64,000 bases of DNA. Origin: CAIMFV01 sp040757715 (GTDB taxonomy: Bacteria > Pseudomonadota > Alphaproteobacteria > Caulobacterales > Caulobacteraceae). The stretch's first letter is position 1, and every line of letters begins with the position of its first letter. The translations under genes and the position numbers were made by a program. Shown piece after piece: positions 1 to 8,349 of the stretch. Below the pieces are notes generated by a model. The model was not told the DNA's origin. It saw only the letters and a program-made list of their open reading frames with translations, and did not search any database. The stretch spans positions 124,001-188,000 of the forward strand of contig JBFLWS010000005.1 of NCBI GenBank assembly GCA_040757715.1, read 5' to 3'.

Positions 1-22
1 TGATGCGAGGGGTTTGAGGGTT

Positions 23-1354
23 ATGGCGCGCGGCGACGGCGGTCGAGACGGATTCAAGGGCCTTGGCGGGGGCATCGGCGGGCGCGGGGCCATGGTGGCC
101 GCTGTGGATCTGGGCGCCTCCAAGGTCGGTTGCTTCATCATGAAGGCGGACGGGGCCAGGGCCAGCGACCGCAGCATCCACGTGGCCGGCGTCGCCCACA
201 TGCGCTCCCGCGGCGTGCGCGGCGGGTCCATCATCAATGTCGAAGAGACGGCCGAGGCCCTGGCCGCCGCTGTGGAGCGGGCCGAGGCCATGGCCGATGT
301 GAAGGTCTCCGGCGTGGTGCTCACCACTTCGGGCGGCCAGCTGTCCAGCTGCCGCCTGCCAGCCACGGTCTCGCTTGGCCCGCGTCCGGTGGATGAGAAC
401 GATCTGCAGCGGGCCATCCAGTACGCCCTCGCCGGCGCGCGCTTTCCCGGCCGTCGCCCCATCCACCTCATGCCCATTTCCTGGTCGGTGGACGGCCAGG
501 CCGGGGTGAAGGACCCGCGCGGCCTGTTCGGGCGTCAGCTGCACGTGGAGCTCCTGGCCGCCACCATCTCCGAAGCCGCCTTCGCCACCTACCGCCACTG
601 TGTGGAGTCGGTTTACCTGAACCTCGAAGGCGTGGTGGCCGCGCCCTTCGCCGCCGGTCTCGCCGTGCTGGAGGAGGACGAGATGGAGCTGGGCGCCGTG
701 TGCATCGACATGGGCGGCGGCTCCACTTCGGCCGCCGTGTTCGCCGGCGGCTCGCTGGTGCATGTGGACAGTCTCTCCGTGGGCGGTCAGCACGTGACCC
801 AGGACATTGCGCGGGGCCTCTCCACCACCATGGCCGGGGCCGAGCGCATCAAGACCCTGCACGGATCGGCCATCGCCTCTTCGGGTGAAGACCGCGAGAT
901 GATCGAAGCGCCGCCGCGCGGCGATGATCCTGCCGCCGGGCCGGTGGTGGCCCCGCGCTCGCTGCTCAAGGGCGTCATCGCGCCCCGGGTGGAGGAGACG
1001 CTGGAGCTTATGCGCGAGCGGCTCAAGGCCGCCGACGCGCCCCTGCCGCCAGGCGCAGGCGTGGTGCTCACCGGCGGGGCCAGCGAGCTCGCCGGGGTGC
1101 GCGAAGTGGCGGTGCGCATCTTTGATCGCCCGGTGCGGCTCGGTCGCCCACGCCGCGCCCCGCACCTGGCCGAGGCCGCCTCGGGCCCGGCCTTCGCCGC
1201 CGCCGCCGGGGCCTTGCAGCGCGCGGCCTTCGGTCCGCGCGAGGTGGTGTCGAGCAAGGCCCTCGCCGCCTCGGCCAAGGCCGAGCGGGCGCCAGTGGAC
1301 CCCAACGCCAACGCCATCGTCAAGGTGGCCAGCTGGCTGCGGGCGAACCTCTAA
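23..1354 (+). CDS. ftsA: Cell division protein FtsA
   Basis: FtsA is an actin-like ATPase that tethers FtsZ filaments to the inner membrane and recruits later divisome proteins. The protein opens with an ATPase phosphate-1 motif (VDLGASKVGCF), has a second one (CIDMGGGSTS) near residue 230, and a late LTGGAS adenosine-type motif. It ends in a predicted amphipathic helix (VKVASWLRANL), the membrane-targeting tip typical of FtsA. The ATG at 23 is preferred over an in-frame TTG at 14; the true start could also be an internal ATG near 92, because the first 23 residues are glycine-rich. The TGA at positions 1-3 may be the end of ftsQ, but that gene lies outside the window. ftsZ follows after an inserted small gene. 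Confidence 0.93.
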   Translation: MARGDGGRDGFKGLGGGIGGRGAMVAAVDLGASKVGCFIMKADGARASDRSIHVAGVAHMRSRGVRGGSIINVEETAEALAAAVERAEAMADVKVSGVVLTTSGGQLSSCRLPATVSLGPRPVDENDLQRAIQYALAGARFPGRRPIHLMPISWSVDGQAGVKDPRGLFGRQLHVELLAATISEAAFATYRHCVESVYLNLEGVVAAPFAAGLAVLEEDEMELGAVCIDMGGGSTSAAVFAGGSLVHVDSLSVGGQHVTQDIARGLSTTMAGAERIKTLHGSAIASSGEDREMIEAPPRGDDPAAGPVVAPRSLLKGVIAPRVEETLELMRERLKAADAPLPPGAGVVLTGGASELAGVREVAVRIFDRPVRLGRPRRAPHLAEAASGPAFAAAAGALQRAAFGPREVVSSKALAASAKAERAPVDPNANAIVKVASWLRANL

Positions 1355-1412
1355 GGTTGCGATTTCGCCGCCATGCGCCTACCTTAGCGAGGTCTAAGTC
1401 GGGACGCTCGCC

Positions 1413-1661
1413 ATGGTTCAGGTGGATCTGACGGAAGCCCAGGCGGACCTGGACAAGCTGGTCCAGGCGCTGGCGGCCGGAGAGGTGAACGAAGTGATCA
1501 TCGTTCGCGACGGCGCCCCCGTCGCGCGCCTCGTGCCCCCGCCCCCGCCCCCGCCGCGAAAGCCGGTGCGCATCGGCGTCGCCAAGGGGTTGTTCGAGGT
1601 TCCGGAAGATATCGACGGCGCCAATGAGGAGATTGCGAAACTGTTCGGCGTCGAGCCCTGA
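1413..1661 (+). CDS. Solitary Phd/YefM-type antitoxin-like protein
   Basis: This 82-residue protein resembles Phd/YefM (prevent-host-death) antitoxins. It has an N-terminal VDLTEAQADLDKLVQALAAGE segment, then IIVRDGAPVARLVP, the family's signature beta-strand block, and a C-terminal toxin-wrapping-like tail (KGLFEVPEDIDGANEEIAKLFG). A run of seven prolines separates the two halves. Members usually precede a VapC/PIN or Doc/RelE toxin by a few bases. Here no toxin frame follows: the next 390 bp are the ftsZ upstream region. It sits between ftsA and ftsZ, 58 bp after ftsA. It may be a decayed TA module, an anti-toxin to a distant toxin, or a repurposed DNA-binding protein. The family call is from sequence resemblance only. 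Confidence 0.75.
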   Translation: MVQVDLTEAQADLDKLVQALAAGEVNEVIIVRDGAPVARLVPPPPPPPRKPVRIGVAKGLFEVPEDIDGANEEIAKLFGVEP

Positions 1662-2058
1662 GCCAAGCGTCGCCGCCTACGGCCAGCCAGTGGTTCTGGT
1701 GTGAATACTTATCCGTTCCTGTTTAGTTCTGAAACGCGTCCAGCGTGCCAGGACAATCGGCGACTTTGCTGAGAAATCCTCGCGCTCGGTCCATGCGTCG
1801 CATTTTATTTTGGACGAATCCGCTTATCGTTAACCATAATCCGCAAAAAGCGTTAAGCTGCGATGCCGAAGCCGAATCGGTTTTCCTCTGAAAATTCAAA
1901 AAATTATTCCGTGGACCGCTCGATCTCGCAGCGACTCGGATTAAGCCAATTAACCAGCAATTAACGATAAAGGCTTTCTCCTGAGTCGATCCTTCGAGCC
2001 GCTTCGCCCTAGCGCTCGGGTCCGATATCGGGAGGCCAGTGTTTAGGACATGAAGCCC
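1662..2058 (+). promoter_or_regulatory. ftsZ upstream control region with GANTC cluster
   Basis: This AT-richer 397-bp stretch contains no gene. It carries four GANTC sites (1816-1820, 1874-1878, 1933-1937, 1983-1987), the target of the CcrM methyltransferase, and a full CtrA box (listed separately). In Caulobacter, ftsZ transcription is known to respond to CtrA and to GANTC methylation state, so this region is inferred to be the cell-cycle-controlled ftsZ promoter. No confident -35/-10 pair was picked by eye. Confidence 0.75.
1950..1965 (+). promoter_or_regulatory. CtrA box upstream of ftsZ
   Basis: The sequence TTAACCAGCAATTAAC is an exact TTAA-N7-TTAAC match to the consensus binding site of the cell-cycle master regulator CtrA. 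A further TTAA lies just upstream at 1941-1944. It is centred about 100 bp before the ftsZ start. CtrA represses ftsZ in Caulobacter swarmer cells, so conservation here is expected; actual occupancy is inferred. Confidence 0.85.
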
Positions 2059-3684
2059 ATGGCGATTTCACTGTCAGCGCCCCGCAACACGGAATTGAAG
2101 CCCCGGATCGTGGTGTTCGGCGTCGGCGGCGCGGGCGGCAATGCGGTCAACAACATGATCGAGGCCGGCCTTGAGGGCGTCGAGTTCGTGGTGGCCAACA
2201 CCGACGCCCAGCAGCTGCAATACGCCAAGACCGATCGTCGGATTCAGCTCGGCGTGGCGGTGACGCAAGGCCTGGGCGCCGGCGCGCATCCCGAAGTGGG
2301 CATGAGCGCCGCCGAGGAATCCATCCCTGAGATCGCCGAGCATCTCGAAGGCTCGCACATGGTGTTCATCACCGCCGGCATGGGCGGCGGCACCGGCACC
2401 GGCGCGGCGCCGATCATCGCCCGGGCGGCGCGCGAGCGCGGCATCCTCACCGTGGGCGTGGTGACCAAGCCGTTCCACTTCGAGGGCCGGCACCGCATGC
2501 GCCTGGCTGACCAGGGCGTGAGCGAGCTGACCCAATTTGTCGACACCCTGATCGTCATTCCGAACCAGAACCTGTTCCGCGTCGCCAATGAGCGCACCAC
2601 CTTCGCCGAGGCCTTCTCCATGGCCGATCAGGTGCTGCATTCGGGCGTGCGCTCCATCACCGACCTGATGGTGATGCCGGGCCTGATCAATCTCGACTTC
2701 GCCGATGTGCGCACCGTGATGACCGAGATGGGCAAGGCCATGATGGGCACCGGCGAGGCCACGGGCGAGGATCGCGCCCTCATGGCCGCGCAGAACGCCA
2801 TCCAGAACCCGCTCCTGGACGAAGTGTCGCTGAAGGGCGCCAAGGCCGTGCTGGTGAACGTCACCGGCGGTCTCGACATGACCCTGCTCGAAGTGGACGA
2901 GGCGGCCAACACCATCTCGGCCGAAGTCGATCCGGAAGCCAACATCATCTTCGGCGCGGCGTTCGATCCGGCCCTGGAAGGGCGCCTGCGCGTATCCGTG
3001 GTGGCCACCGGCATGGATGCTGGCGAGGGCCGTCACGCCGAGCCGCAACGTCCTCTGGCGCGGTCCACCGCCCCGCCGCTGAAGGTGTCCGACGCTCCGC
3101 GCGCAGGGGTGATCTCCCGCACTGCGCCGAGCTATGAGGCCCCCGCGGCCCAGCCGTCCCTGATCGTCGAGCCCGAGCCGGTGTTCGAGGCGCCCGTGGC
3201 GGCCGCTCCGGTCGAGCCAGTGGCCGAGCCGCAAGTGACGACCCGCTATGCGGAGCCGCCGCCGTTGCCGCTGGAGCCGCGTATCGTCGAGCCGCGCATC
3301 GACTACGCCCCCGCCGCCTCGGCCGAGTCGCGCACCGTGCGCATCGTCGATCCCTTGGCCGCCGAGGCCGACGACGAGCTCTTCTATGACGAGTTGCCGC
3401 CGCCGCCGCGCTCCACCGGCGTGAACGGCGGACCGCGCAACTATGCGCGGCCTGGCCAGCCCCCGTTGCCGGATCCGCGCCAGCCCGAACCGCGCAAGGG
3501 CGGCTGGCTCAGCATGTTCGGCGGCGGTCGCGCCCGCTACGAGGCTCAACCCGTGCCGATGACGCCGATCTCTGCGCCGACGATGCGCACCACGGCTCAG
3601 GCCCAGCCGCAGACGGAGGTCGAGCCGCAGGCGCCCAGTGACGACCTGGAAATCCCCTCTTTCCTGCGTCGGTTGGCGAACTGA
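2059..3684 (+). CDS. ftsZ: Cell division GTPase FtsZ
   Basis: FtsZ is the tubulin-like GTPase that forms the cytokinetic ring. The globular domain starts with RIVVFGVGGAGGNAVNNM, carries the tubulin signature GGGTGTGA near residues 109-116, and the T7 loop (NLDFADV). After about residue 320 comes a roughly 200-residue Pro/Ala/Glu-rich linker typical of Caulobacterales, then the C-terminal peptide DDLEIPSFLRR that binds FtsA and other partners. The ATG at 2059 is chosen because AGGA at 2045-2048 is well spaced and the protein then begins MAISLSAP as in Caulobacter; an in-frame ATG at 2050 is the alternative. It lies downstream of ftsA and of a CtrA/GANTC-rich region. Confidence 0.97.
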   Translation: MAISLSAPRNTELKPRIVVFGVGGAGGNAVNNMIEAGLEGVEFVVANTDAQQLQYAKTDRRIQLGVAVTQGLGAGAHPEVGMSAAEESIPEIAEHLEGSHMVFITAGMGGGTGTGAAPIIARAARERGILTVGVVTKPFHFEGRHRMRLADQGVSELTQFVDTLIVIPNQNLFRVANERTTFAEAFSMADQVLHSGVRSITDLMVMPGLINLDFADVRTVMTEMGKAMMGTGEATGEDRALMAAQNAIQNPLLDEVSLKGAKAVLVNVTGGLDMTLLEVDEAANTISAEVDPEANIIFGAAFDPALEGRLRVSVVATGMDAGEGRHAEPQRPLARSTAPPLKVSDAPRAGVISRTAPSYEAPAAQPSLIVEPEPVFEAPVAAAPVEPVAEPQVTTRYAEPPPLPLEPRIVEPRIDYAPAASAESRTVRIVDPLAAEADDELFYDELPPPPRSTGVNGGPRNYARPGQPPLPDPRQPEPRKGGWLSMFGGGRARYEAQPVPMTPISAPTMRTTAQAQPQTEVEPQAPSDDLEIPSFLRRLAN

Positions 3685-3915
3685 GAAAGATAGCGCCCGG
3701 AAGGCTGTGAGCCGGTTTTCCGTGCGCGGCGCGTTCTAACTCCAAGCCGCTCCAGACTTTCCTCGCCCGCGCCTGTGGCGGCCGAGCCACGATTCCCACC
3801 CGAAACATTCGGAAACAGGAGTTGTGTTGCCGGTTGGCCGAGCCCTTTTTAGGGTTTTTGTGGGTTAAACGGCGGCTGCAGAACGCCGATCGCCGTAAGA
3901 GGGATAAAGAGTAAG

Positions 3916-4809
3916 ATGGTGGCTCAGGCGTTGCAGCATACGCTGGCGGGTCCCGCGGTTTGTGCGGGGGTTGGCGTTCATGGGGGGCTGCATGTCCGTA
4001 TTGCGATCCGGCCAGCGCCGGCGGATACGGGGATCGTGTTCATCCGCACCGACATCAGCGATCGTGACAACGTGGTGCGCGTGGCGCCCGACACGGTGGC
4101 CAAGACTCAGCTCAACACGGAAGTGACCAACGCCGCGGGGGTGTCGGTCTCCACCATCGAACACCTGATGGCCGCCTTGGCTGCGCTCGACGTGGACAAC
4201 GCTATCGTCGAGATCGACGGGGCCGAAGTGCCGATCATGGACGGCTCGGCTCTGCCCTTCGTACAGCTGCTGGACCGCGCTGGCCGCCGCGAGCAGGAAG
4301 CCCCGCGCCGCTACATTGAAATCCTTGAGCCCATTGAAGTGATCGACGGGGACAAGCGCGCGGCGCTGCTGCCGTCGGAAGACTTCGAAGTGGCCTTCGA
4401 GATCGCCTTCGCCTCCGCCGCCATCGGTCGCCAGACCGTGGACCTCAAGATCACCGAACAGTCGTTCCGCGACGAGCTGGCCGCGGCCCGCACCTTCGGT
4501 TTCGTGCACGAGGTGGAGGCCCTGCGCCGCATGGGCCTGTGCCGCGGCGGCTCCATGGAGAACGCCGTGGTGCTGGACGGCGACGCCATCCTCAACCCCG
4601 AGGGTCTGCGCTTCGCCGACGAGTTCGTGCGCCACAAGGCCCTGGACGCCATCGGCGACCTGTTCGTGCTCGGCGCGCCAATGATCGGCCGCTGCGAGCT
4701 GCGCTATTCCGGCCACGCGCTGAACAACCTCCTGGTCCGGGCCCTGATGGCCAAACCGGAGGCGTGGCGCCTGCGCACCCTGACGCCGGAATTGGCCGAG
4801 GCGGTCTGA
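3916..4809 (+). CDS. lpxC: UDP-3-O-acyl-N-acetylglucosamine deacetylase
   Basis: LpxC is the zinc deacetylase that commits UDP-acyl-GlcNAc to lipid A synthesis in the cytoplasm. The 297-residue length is normal for the family. Zinc ligands are visible as His83 in EHLMAAL and His240/Asp244 in RHKALDAIGD; a later His in SGHALNN corresponds to the catalytic histidine. The internal repeat motif VEIDGAEVPIMDGSA is characteristic. The gene follows ftsZ after a 231-bp gap, the same order as at the end of the dcw cluster in many proteobacteria. bamD follows 140 bp later. Confidence 0.96.
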   Translation: MVAQALQHTLAGPAVCAGVGVHGGLHVRIAIRPAPADTGIVFIRTDISDRDNVVRVAPDTVAKTQLNTEVTNAAGVSVSTIEHLMAALAALDVDNAIVEIDGAEVPIMDGSALPFVQLLDRAGRREQEAPRRYIEILEPIEVIDGDKRAALLPSEDFEVAFEIAFASAAIGRQTVDLKITEQSFRDELAAARTFGFVHEVEALRRMGLCRGGSMENAVVLDGDAILNPEGLRFADEFVRHKALDAIGDLFVLGAPMIGRCELRYSGHALNNLLVRALMAKPEAWRLRTLTPELAEAV

Positions 4810-4949
4810 TCCCGCGGGACTAGGACACACTTTCGCCCAAACGCCTAAGCTATCCGATTTGGGGCGGCGCCTTGGCTGACTGCTCGGCCCTGTGTAGAAC
4901 GCAAAGTCGCGGGCGCGCCGCGCCGTCTCAAGTCGAAGGAACAGCGTCG

Positions 4950-5816
4950 GTGTTGAAACGACTTCAAGCTCCCCTGGCGATTGCGGCGAGCTGCGCTCTG
5001 ATCCTCGGCGCCTGCGCCGGCAAGCCGAAGGAAAAGGCGCCGGACCTCGCCTACCAGGAGCGTCCGGTGGAGCTGATCTACGCCGTGGGCGCCCAGAAGC
5101 TGGACGAAAGGCACTGGTCGGAAGCCACCCAGTATTTCGACGAGGTGGAGCGTCAGCACCCCTATTCGGAATGGGCGCGCCGGGCGATCCTCATGGAGGC
5201 CTACGCCTATTATGAGGCCAACCAGTACGAAGACGCGGTCTCGGCCGCCGAGCGCTACATCGGCCTCTATCCGGGCAACGGCCAGACCGCCTACGCCTAC
5301 TATCTGAAGGCCGAGTGCTATTTCGAACAGATCGTCGACGTGGGTCGTGACCAGGGCACCTCGGAAGCCGCCCTGGCGGCCATGAACGAAGTTCTGAAGC
5401 GCTATCCCACCTCGTCCTACGCCGTGGACGCCAAGCTGAAGATCGAGCTGATCAACGACCAGTTGGCCGGCAAGGACATGAACGTCGGCCGCTACTATCT
5501 GCACGCGGGCCAGCCCCTGGCGGCCATCAACCGCTTCAAGACCGTGCTCGACAAGTACCAGAGCACCAGCCACACGCCCGAGGCGCTCTATCGTCTGGTG
5601 GAGGCCAATCTGATGCTCGGCCTGCGCGACGAGGCCTCGCATGACGGCGCCGTGCTCGGCTACAACTTCCCGGGCGATCGCTGGTACTCCGACGCCTACA
5701 AGCTCCTCACCAACAACGGTCTGAAGCCGGCCGTGGCGCCCTCGATCCACCAGCGCGGCGGTGGAACCTTCGCCCGACTCGGCTCAAGTTCGAAGCTCCC
5801 CCCGCCCCCCAAGTAA
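4950..5816 (+). CDS. bamD: Outer membrane assembly lipoprotein BamD
   Basis: BamD (also called ComL/YfiO) is a TPR lipoprotein of the BAM complex that inserts beta-barrel proteins in the outer membrane. The GTG at 4950 is chosen because it directly yields a lipoprotein signal peptide (VLKRLQAP, then LILGAC with the lipobox cysteine) and is preceded by GAAGGA at 4935. The open frame extends further upstream without a signal sequence. The mature part shows TPR-like helices: WSEATQYFDEVERQHPYSEWARRAILMEA and YEDAVSAAERYI. recN follows 22 bp after the stop, an arrangement common in alphaproteobacteria. Confidence 0.93.
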   Translation: MLKRLQAPLAIAASCALILGACAGKPKEKAPDLAYQERPVELIYAVGAQKLDERHWSEATQYFDEVERQHPYSEWARRAILMEAYAYYEANQYEDAVSAAERYIGLYPGNGQTAYAYYLKAECYFEQIVDVGRDQGTSEAALAAMNEVLKRYPTSSYAVDAKLKIELINDQLAGKDMNVGRYYLHAGQPLAAINRFKTVLDKYQSTSHTPEALYRLVEANLMLGLRDEASHDGAVLGYNFPGDRWYSDAYKLLTNNGLKPAVAPSIHQRGGGTFARLGSSSKLPPPPK

Positions 5817-5838
5817 GAGGCGTCAAGCTTCCCTCCGC

Positions 5839-7554
5839 ATGCTGGCGGCCCTAGGCATTCGCGATGTGGTGCTGATCCGGTCGCTGGACCTTGAGCTGGC
5901 GGCGGGCCTCACTGTGCTCACCGGCGAGACCGGCGCCGGCAAATCCATTGTGCTCGACGCGCTGGGCCTCGCGCTCGGCGGCAAGGCGGAGGCGGGCCAG
6001 GTGCGTCAGGGCGCGGCGAGCGCTTCGGTCACCGCCCAGTTCGAGCTCGCCGCCGACCATCCCGCCCTCGCCTATCTCGCCGAGAAGGACTTCGAGATCG
6101 CCGCCGAGGACGGTCTTGTGCTTCGCCGCACGGTGTCGGCGGACGGCCGCTCTCGCGCCTATGTCAATGATCAGGCGGCCAGCATCGGCGTGCTGCGCGA
6201 CCTCGGCGCGATGCTGCTGGAGGTGCACGGCCAGCATGACACGGTGGGCCTCCTCGATGAGCGCACCCACCGCGCCCTGCTCGACGCCTTTGGAGCTACG
6301 AGCCTCACGGCCAAGGCCTGCGCCGAGGCCTGGAGCGACTATCGCCGGGCCCGGGAGCGCGCCAGCGCCCTGGAAGAGGCCGCCGCCTCCGCCCTCGCCG
6401 AGACCGAAGCCTTCACCGCGCGCCTGGCCGAACTCGACCGCCTCGACCCGGCGGTAGGCGAGGAGACCGAGCTCGCCGCGACCCGCGCCGTCTTGGGCGC
6501 AGCCGAGAAGACCCTGGCTGATGTGGCCGGCGCCCGGGACCAGATGGGCGGCGATGAGCTGACCTCGCGCCTCGCCTCGGCCCATCGCAGCCTGACCCGG
6601 GCCCAGGATCGGGCGCAGCAGGCCGGCGTCGGCGCCGAGCATCCGGCCGCCAAGCGCCTCGCTGACGCCGCCGGCGCGGTGGACCGGGCTCTGGTGGAGG
6701 CGACTGAAGCCCTCGCCGCCGTGGACGCCGCCGTGGAGGCCTTCGACTTCGAGCCGGACCGGCTGGAGCGGGCCGAGGAGCGGCTGTTCGCCCTGCGCGC
6801 CGCCGCCCGAAAGTATCGCGTCGCGGTGGACGAGCTGCCCGAGCTGCGCCGCGCCACCGCGGAGGCCCTGCGCGGTCTGGAGGACGGGGAGAGCGAGCTT
6901 GCCGAAGCCAAGAAGGCGCTGCGGGCCGCCGAGGCCGCCTACGCCCACGCCGCCGCTCAGCTCACCGCCGCCCGCACCACCGCTGGGGAAACCCTCGCCG
7001 CTGCGGTCATGGCCGAGCTTGCGCCGCTGAAGCTCGACAAGGCCCGTTTCCGTGTGGCCGTCGCGCCCCTGCCGCCCGAACGCCATGGCCCCGCCGGCGC
7101 CGACAAGGTGAGCTTCGAGGTGGCCACCAATCCGGGCGCGCCGTTCGGGCCGCTGAACGCCATCGCGTCGGGGGGCGAGCTGGCCCGCTTTGCGCTGGCC
7201 CTGAAAGCCGTCCTCGCCAGCCGGGGCGGGGAGGGGGCGGCCGGTCCCGTGCTGGTGTTCGACGAGGTGGACCAGGGGGTGGGCGGCGCCGTGGCCGACG
7301 CCGTGGGCCAGCGCCTGCGCCGGCTCGCCCAGGAAGGCGGGCAGGTGCTGGTGGTCACCCACTCGCCCCAGGTGGCCGCGAGGGGCGACCAGCACTGGAA
7401 GGTGTTGAAGCGCCTGGACGAGGCGGGGCTGACCGCCACCTCCATCGAGGTGCTGTCGGCCGCCGCCCGCGAAGAGGAGCTCGCCCGCATGCTCGCCGGC
7501 GCCGAGATCACCACCGAGGCCCGCGCCGCCGCCCGGGCGTTGATGGGGGCTTGA
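5839..7554 (+). CDS. recN: DNA repair ATPase RecN
   Basis: RecN is an SMC-like ATPase for double-strand-break repair. The start at ATG 5839 gives MLAALGIRDVVLI, the usual RecN beginning. The Walker A motif GETGAGKS is at about residues 29-36, the ABC-type signature segment ASGGELAR near residue 445, and Walker B VLVFDEVDQGVGG follows. The central part is Ala/Glu-rich and helical, consistent with a coiled coil. It starts 22 bp after bamD, so the two are probably co-transcribed. No clear SOS (LexA) box was spotted directly in front of it. Confidence 0.95.
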   Translation: MLAALGIRDVVLIRSLDLELAAGLTVLTGETGAGKSIVLDALGLALGGKAEAGQVRQGAASASVTAQFELAADHPALAYLAEKDFEIAAEDGLVLRRTVSADGRSRAYVNDQAASIGVLRDLGAMLLEVHGQHDTVGLLDERTHRALLDAFGATSLTAKACAEAWSDYRRARERASALEEAAASALAETEAFTARLAELDRLDPAVGEETELAATRAVLGAAEKTLADVAGARDQMGGDELTSRLASAHRSLTRAQDRAQQAGVGAEHPAAKRLADAAGAVDRALVEATEALAAVDAAVEAFDFEPDRLERAEERLFALRAAARKYRVAVDELPELRRATAEALRGLEDGESELAEAKKALRAAEAAYAHAAAQLTAARTTAGETLAAAVMAELAPLKLDKARFRVAVAPLPPERHGPAGADKVSFEVATNPGAPFGPLNAIASGGELARFALALKAVLASRGGEGAAGPVLVFDEVDQGVGGAVADAVGQRLRRLAQEGGQVLVVTHSPQVAARGDQHWKVLKRLDEAGLTATSIEVLSAAAREEELARMLAGAEITTEARAAARALMGA

Positions 7555-7643
7555 GGAGCGCTATTCGCGTTATTCGTTCCCCGTGAGGTTGCAGCGATCA
7601 AGGCGCGGCGCCAATCTCGGCCAAGGGCTGATCCGGAATCTGT

Positions 7644-8077
7644 ATGACTCGTCGCCGCTATATCGGACCTTTTATCAAGGCCGTCCTGGCCGGGGCCGCA
7701 GTCGGCGTCAGTCCGATTCTGCTGATCTTTATGTGGCTATTTTATGCAATTGGCGCTTCCCAACAATATGGCGCCGGGAACGGCGTATTCGGTTGATTTA
7801 TTTTACGACGATCGCCAGTTTGGCAGCGATATTAATCGTCGGAGTCTCATCCATCGTCATCGGTGTCCCCGTTGATTTGATATCGAGACGTGCTGGGTTC
7901 ACTTCATCGACGCCCTATGTCGGTTCCGGTTTGGTTTTCGGGGCCGTTATTCCGGTCGTGCTCGTATGTTTGTTGGGCGCGCCGGACAAATTCTGGCTCG
8001 GCGTGGTGGGGGCGTTCAGCGGCGCTGTCACCGGTCGAGTATGGTGGGGAGCGACAAAGGCCAAGCCGTCGCCCTGA
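7644..8077 (+). pseudogene. Small multi-TM membrane protein broken by a frameshift
   Basis: Two hydrophobic reading frames abut. From ATG 7644 a frame encodes MTRRRYIGPF then a membrane segment (PILLIFMWLFYAIGA) and stops at TGA 7794-7796. The frame one base back is open across the same point and continues LIYFTTIASLAAILIVG, then two more membrane segments, ending AKPSP at 8077. Joined by a -1 shift near 7790 they make a plausible protein of about 143 residues with four membrane helices. This suggests a recent frameshift or a sequencing error; two overlapping small genes are less likely. No family was recognised. It lies in the gap between recN and ligA. Confidence 0.5.
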
Positions 8078-8138
8078 TGGGGGCGTGGGGAAAGTCCTTA
8101 TTTCTTTCAATCGGCAAGCTTTGCAGGAATTCCTCAGG

Positions 8139-8265
8139 CCCCCTTCCCCCCTGGAGGGGGAAGGGTAGGGGATGGGGGGGACGAGCGTAGCGAGCCGTCC
8201 AGCTGGACCACCCCCTCTCCCGACCTCTCCCCCTTCAAGGGGGAGAGGCCAGAGAGTGAGCCGCT
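8139..8265 (+). repeat. Intergenic double-hairpin repeat, family A, copy 1
   Basis: A CCCTTCCCCC/GGGGGAAGGG hairpin is followed by a linker containing GACGAGCGTAGCGAGC and GTCCAGCTGGACCACCCCC, then a second CTCTCCCCCTT/AAGGGGGAGAG hairpin. The same architecture recurs at 21551-21663 and 51531-51650, and inverted at 39325-39441. It lies just upstream of ligA. Confidence 0.9.
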
Positions 8266-8349
8266 TATCTTGGTGGATACGGCGACCCTTGCTTCATCAC
8301 CGATCGTCCAGCGCTACCCCCCGCCGGCATCCCACGCTAAAACACCCCG

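Noticed and set aside
1..22. Tail of ftsQ
   Set aside because: A TGA at 1-3 is consistent with the end of ftsQ, but too little sequence is present to support a feature.
2074..3549. Long minus-strand open frame antisense to ftsZ (491 residues)
   Set aside because: It is His/Arg/Gly-rich shadow coding produced by high GC and the codon pattern of ftsZ, has no family resemblance and no ribosome site. The same applies to the antisense frames over recN, ligA, pstS and lpxC.
8139..8265. Repeat copies as a CRISPR array
   Set aside because: The copies are single, far apart and palindromic, with no spacer-repeat periodicity and no cas genes.
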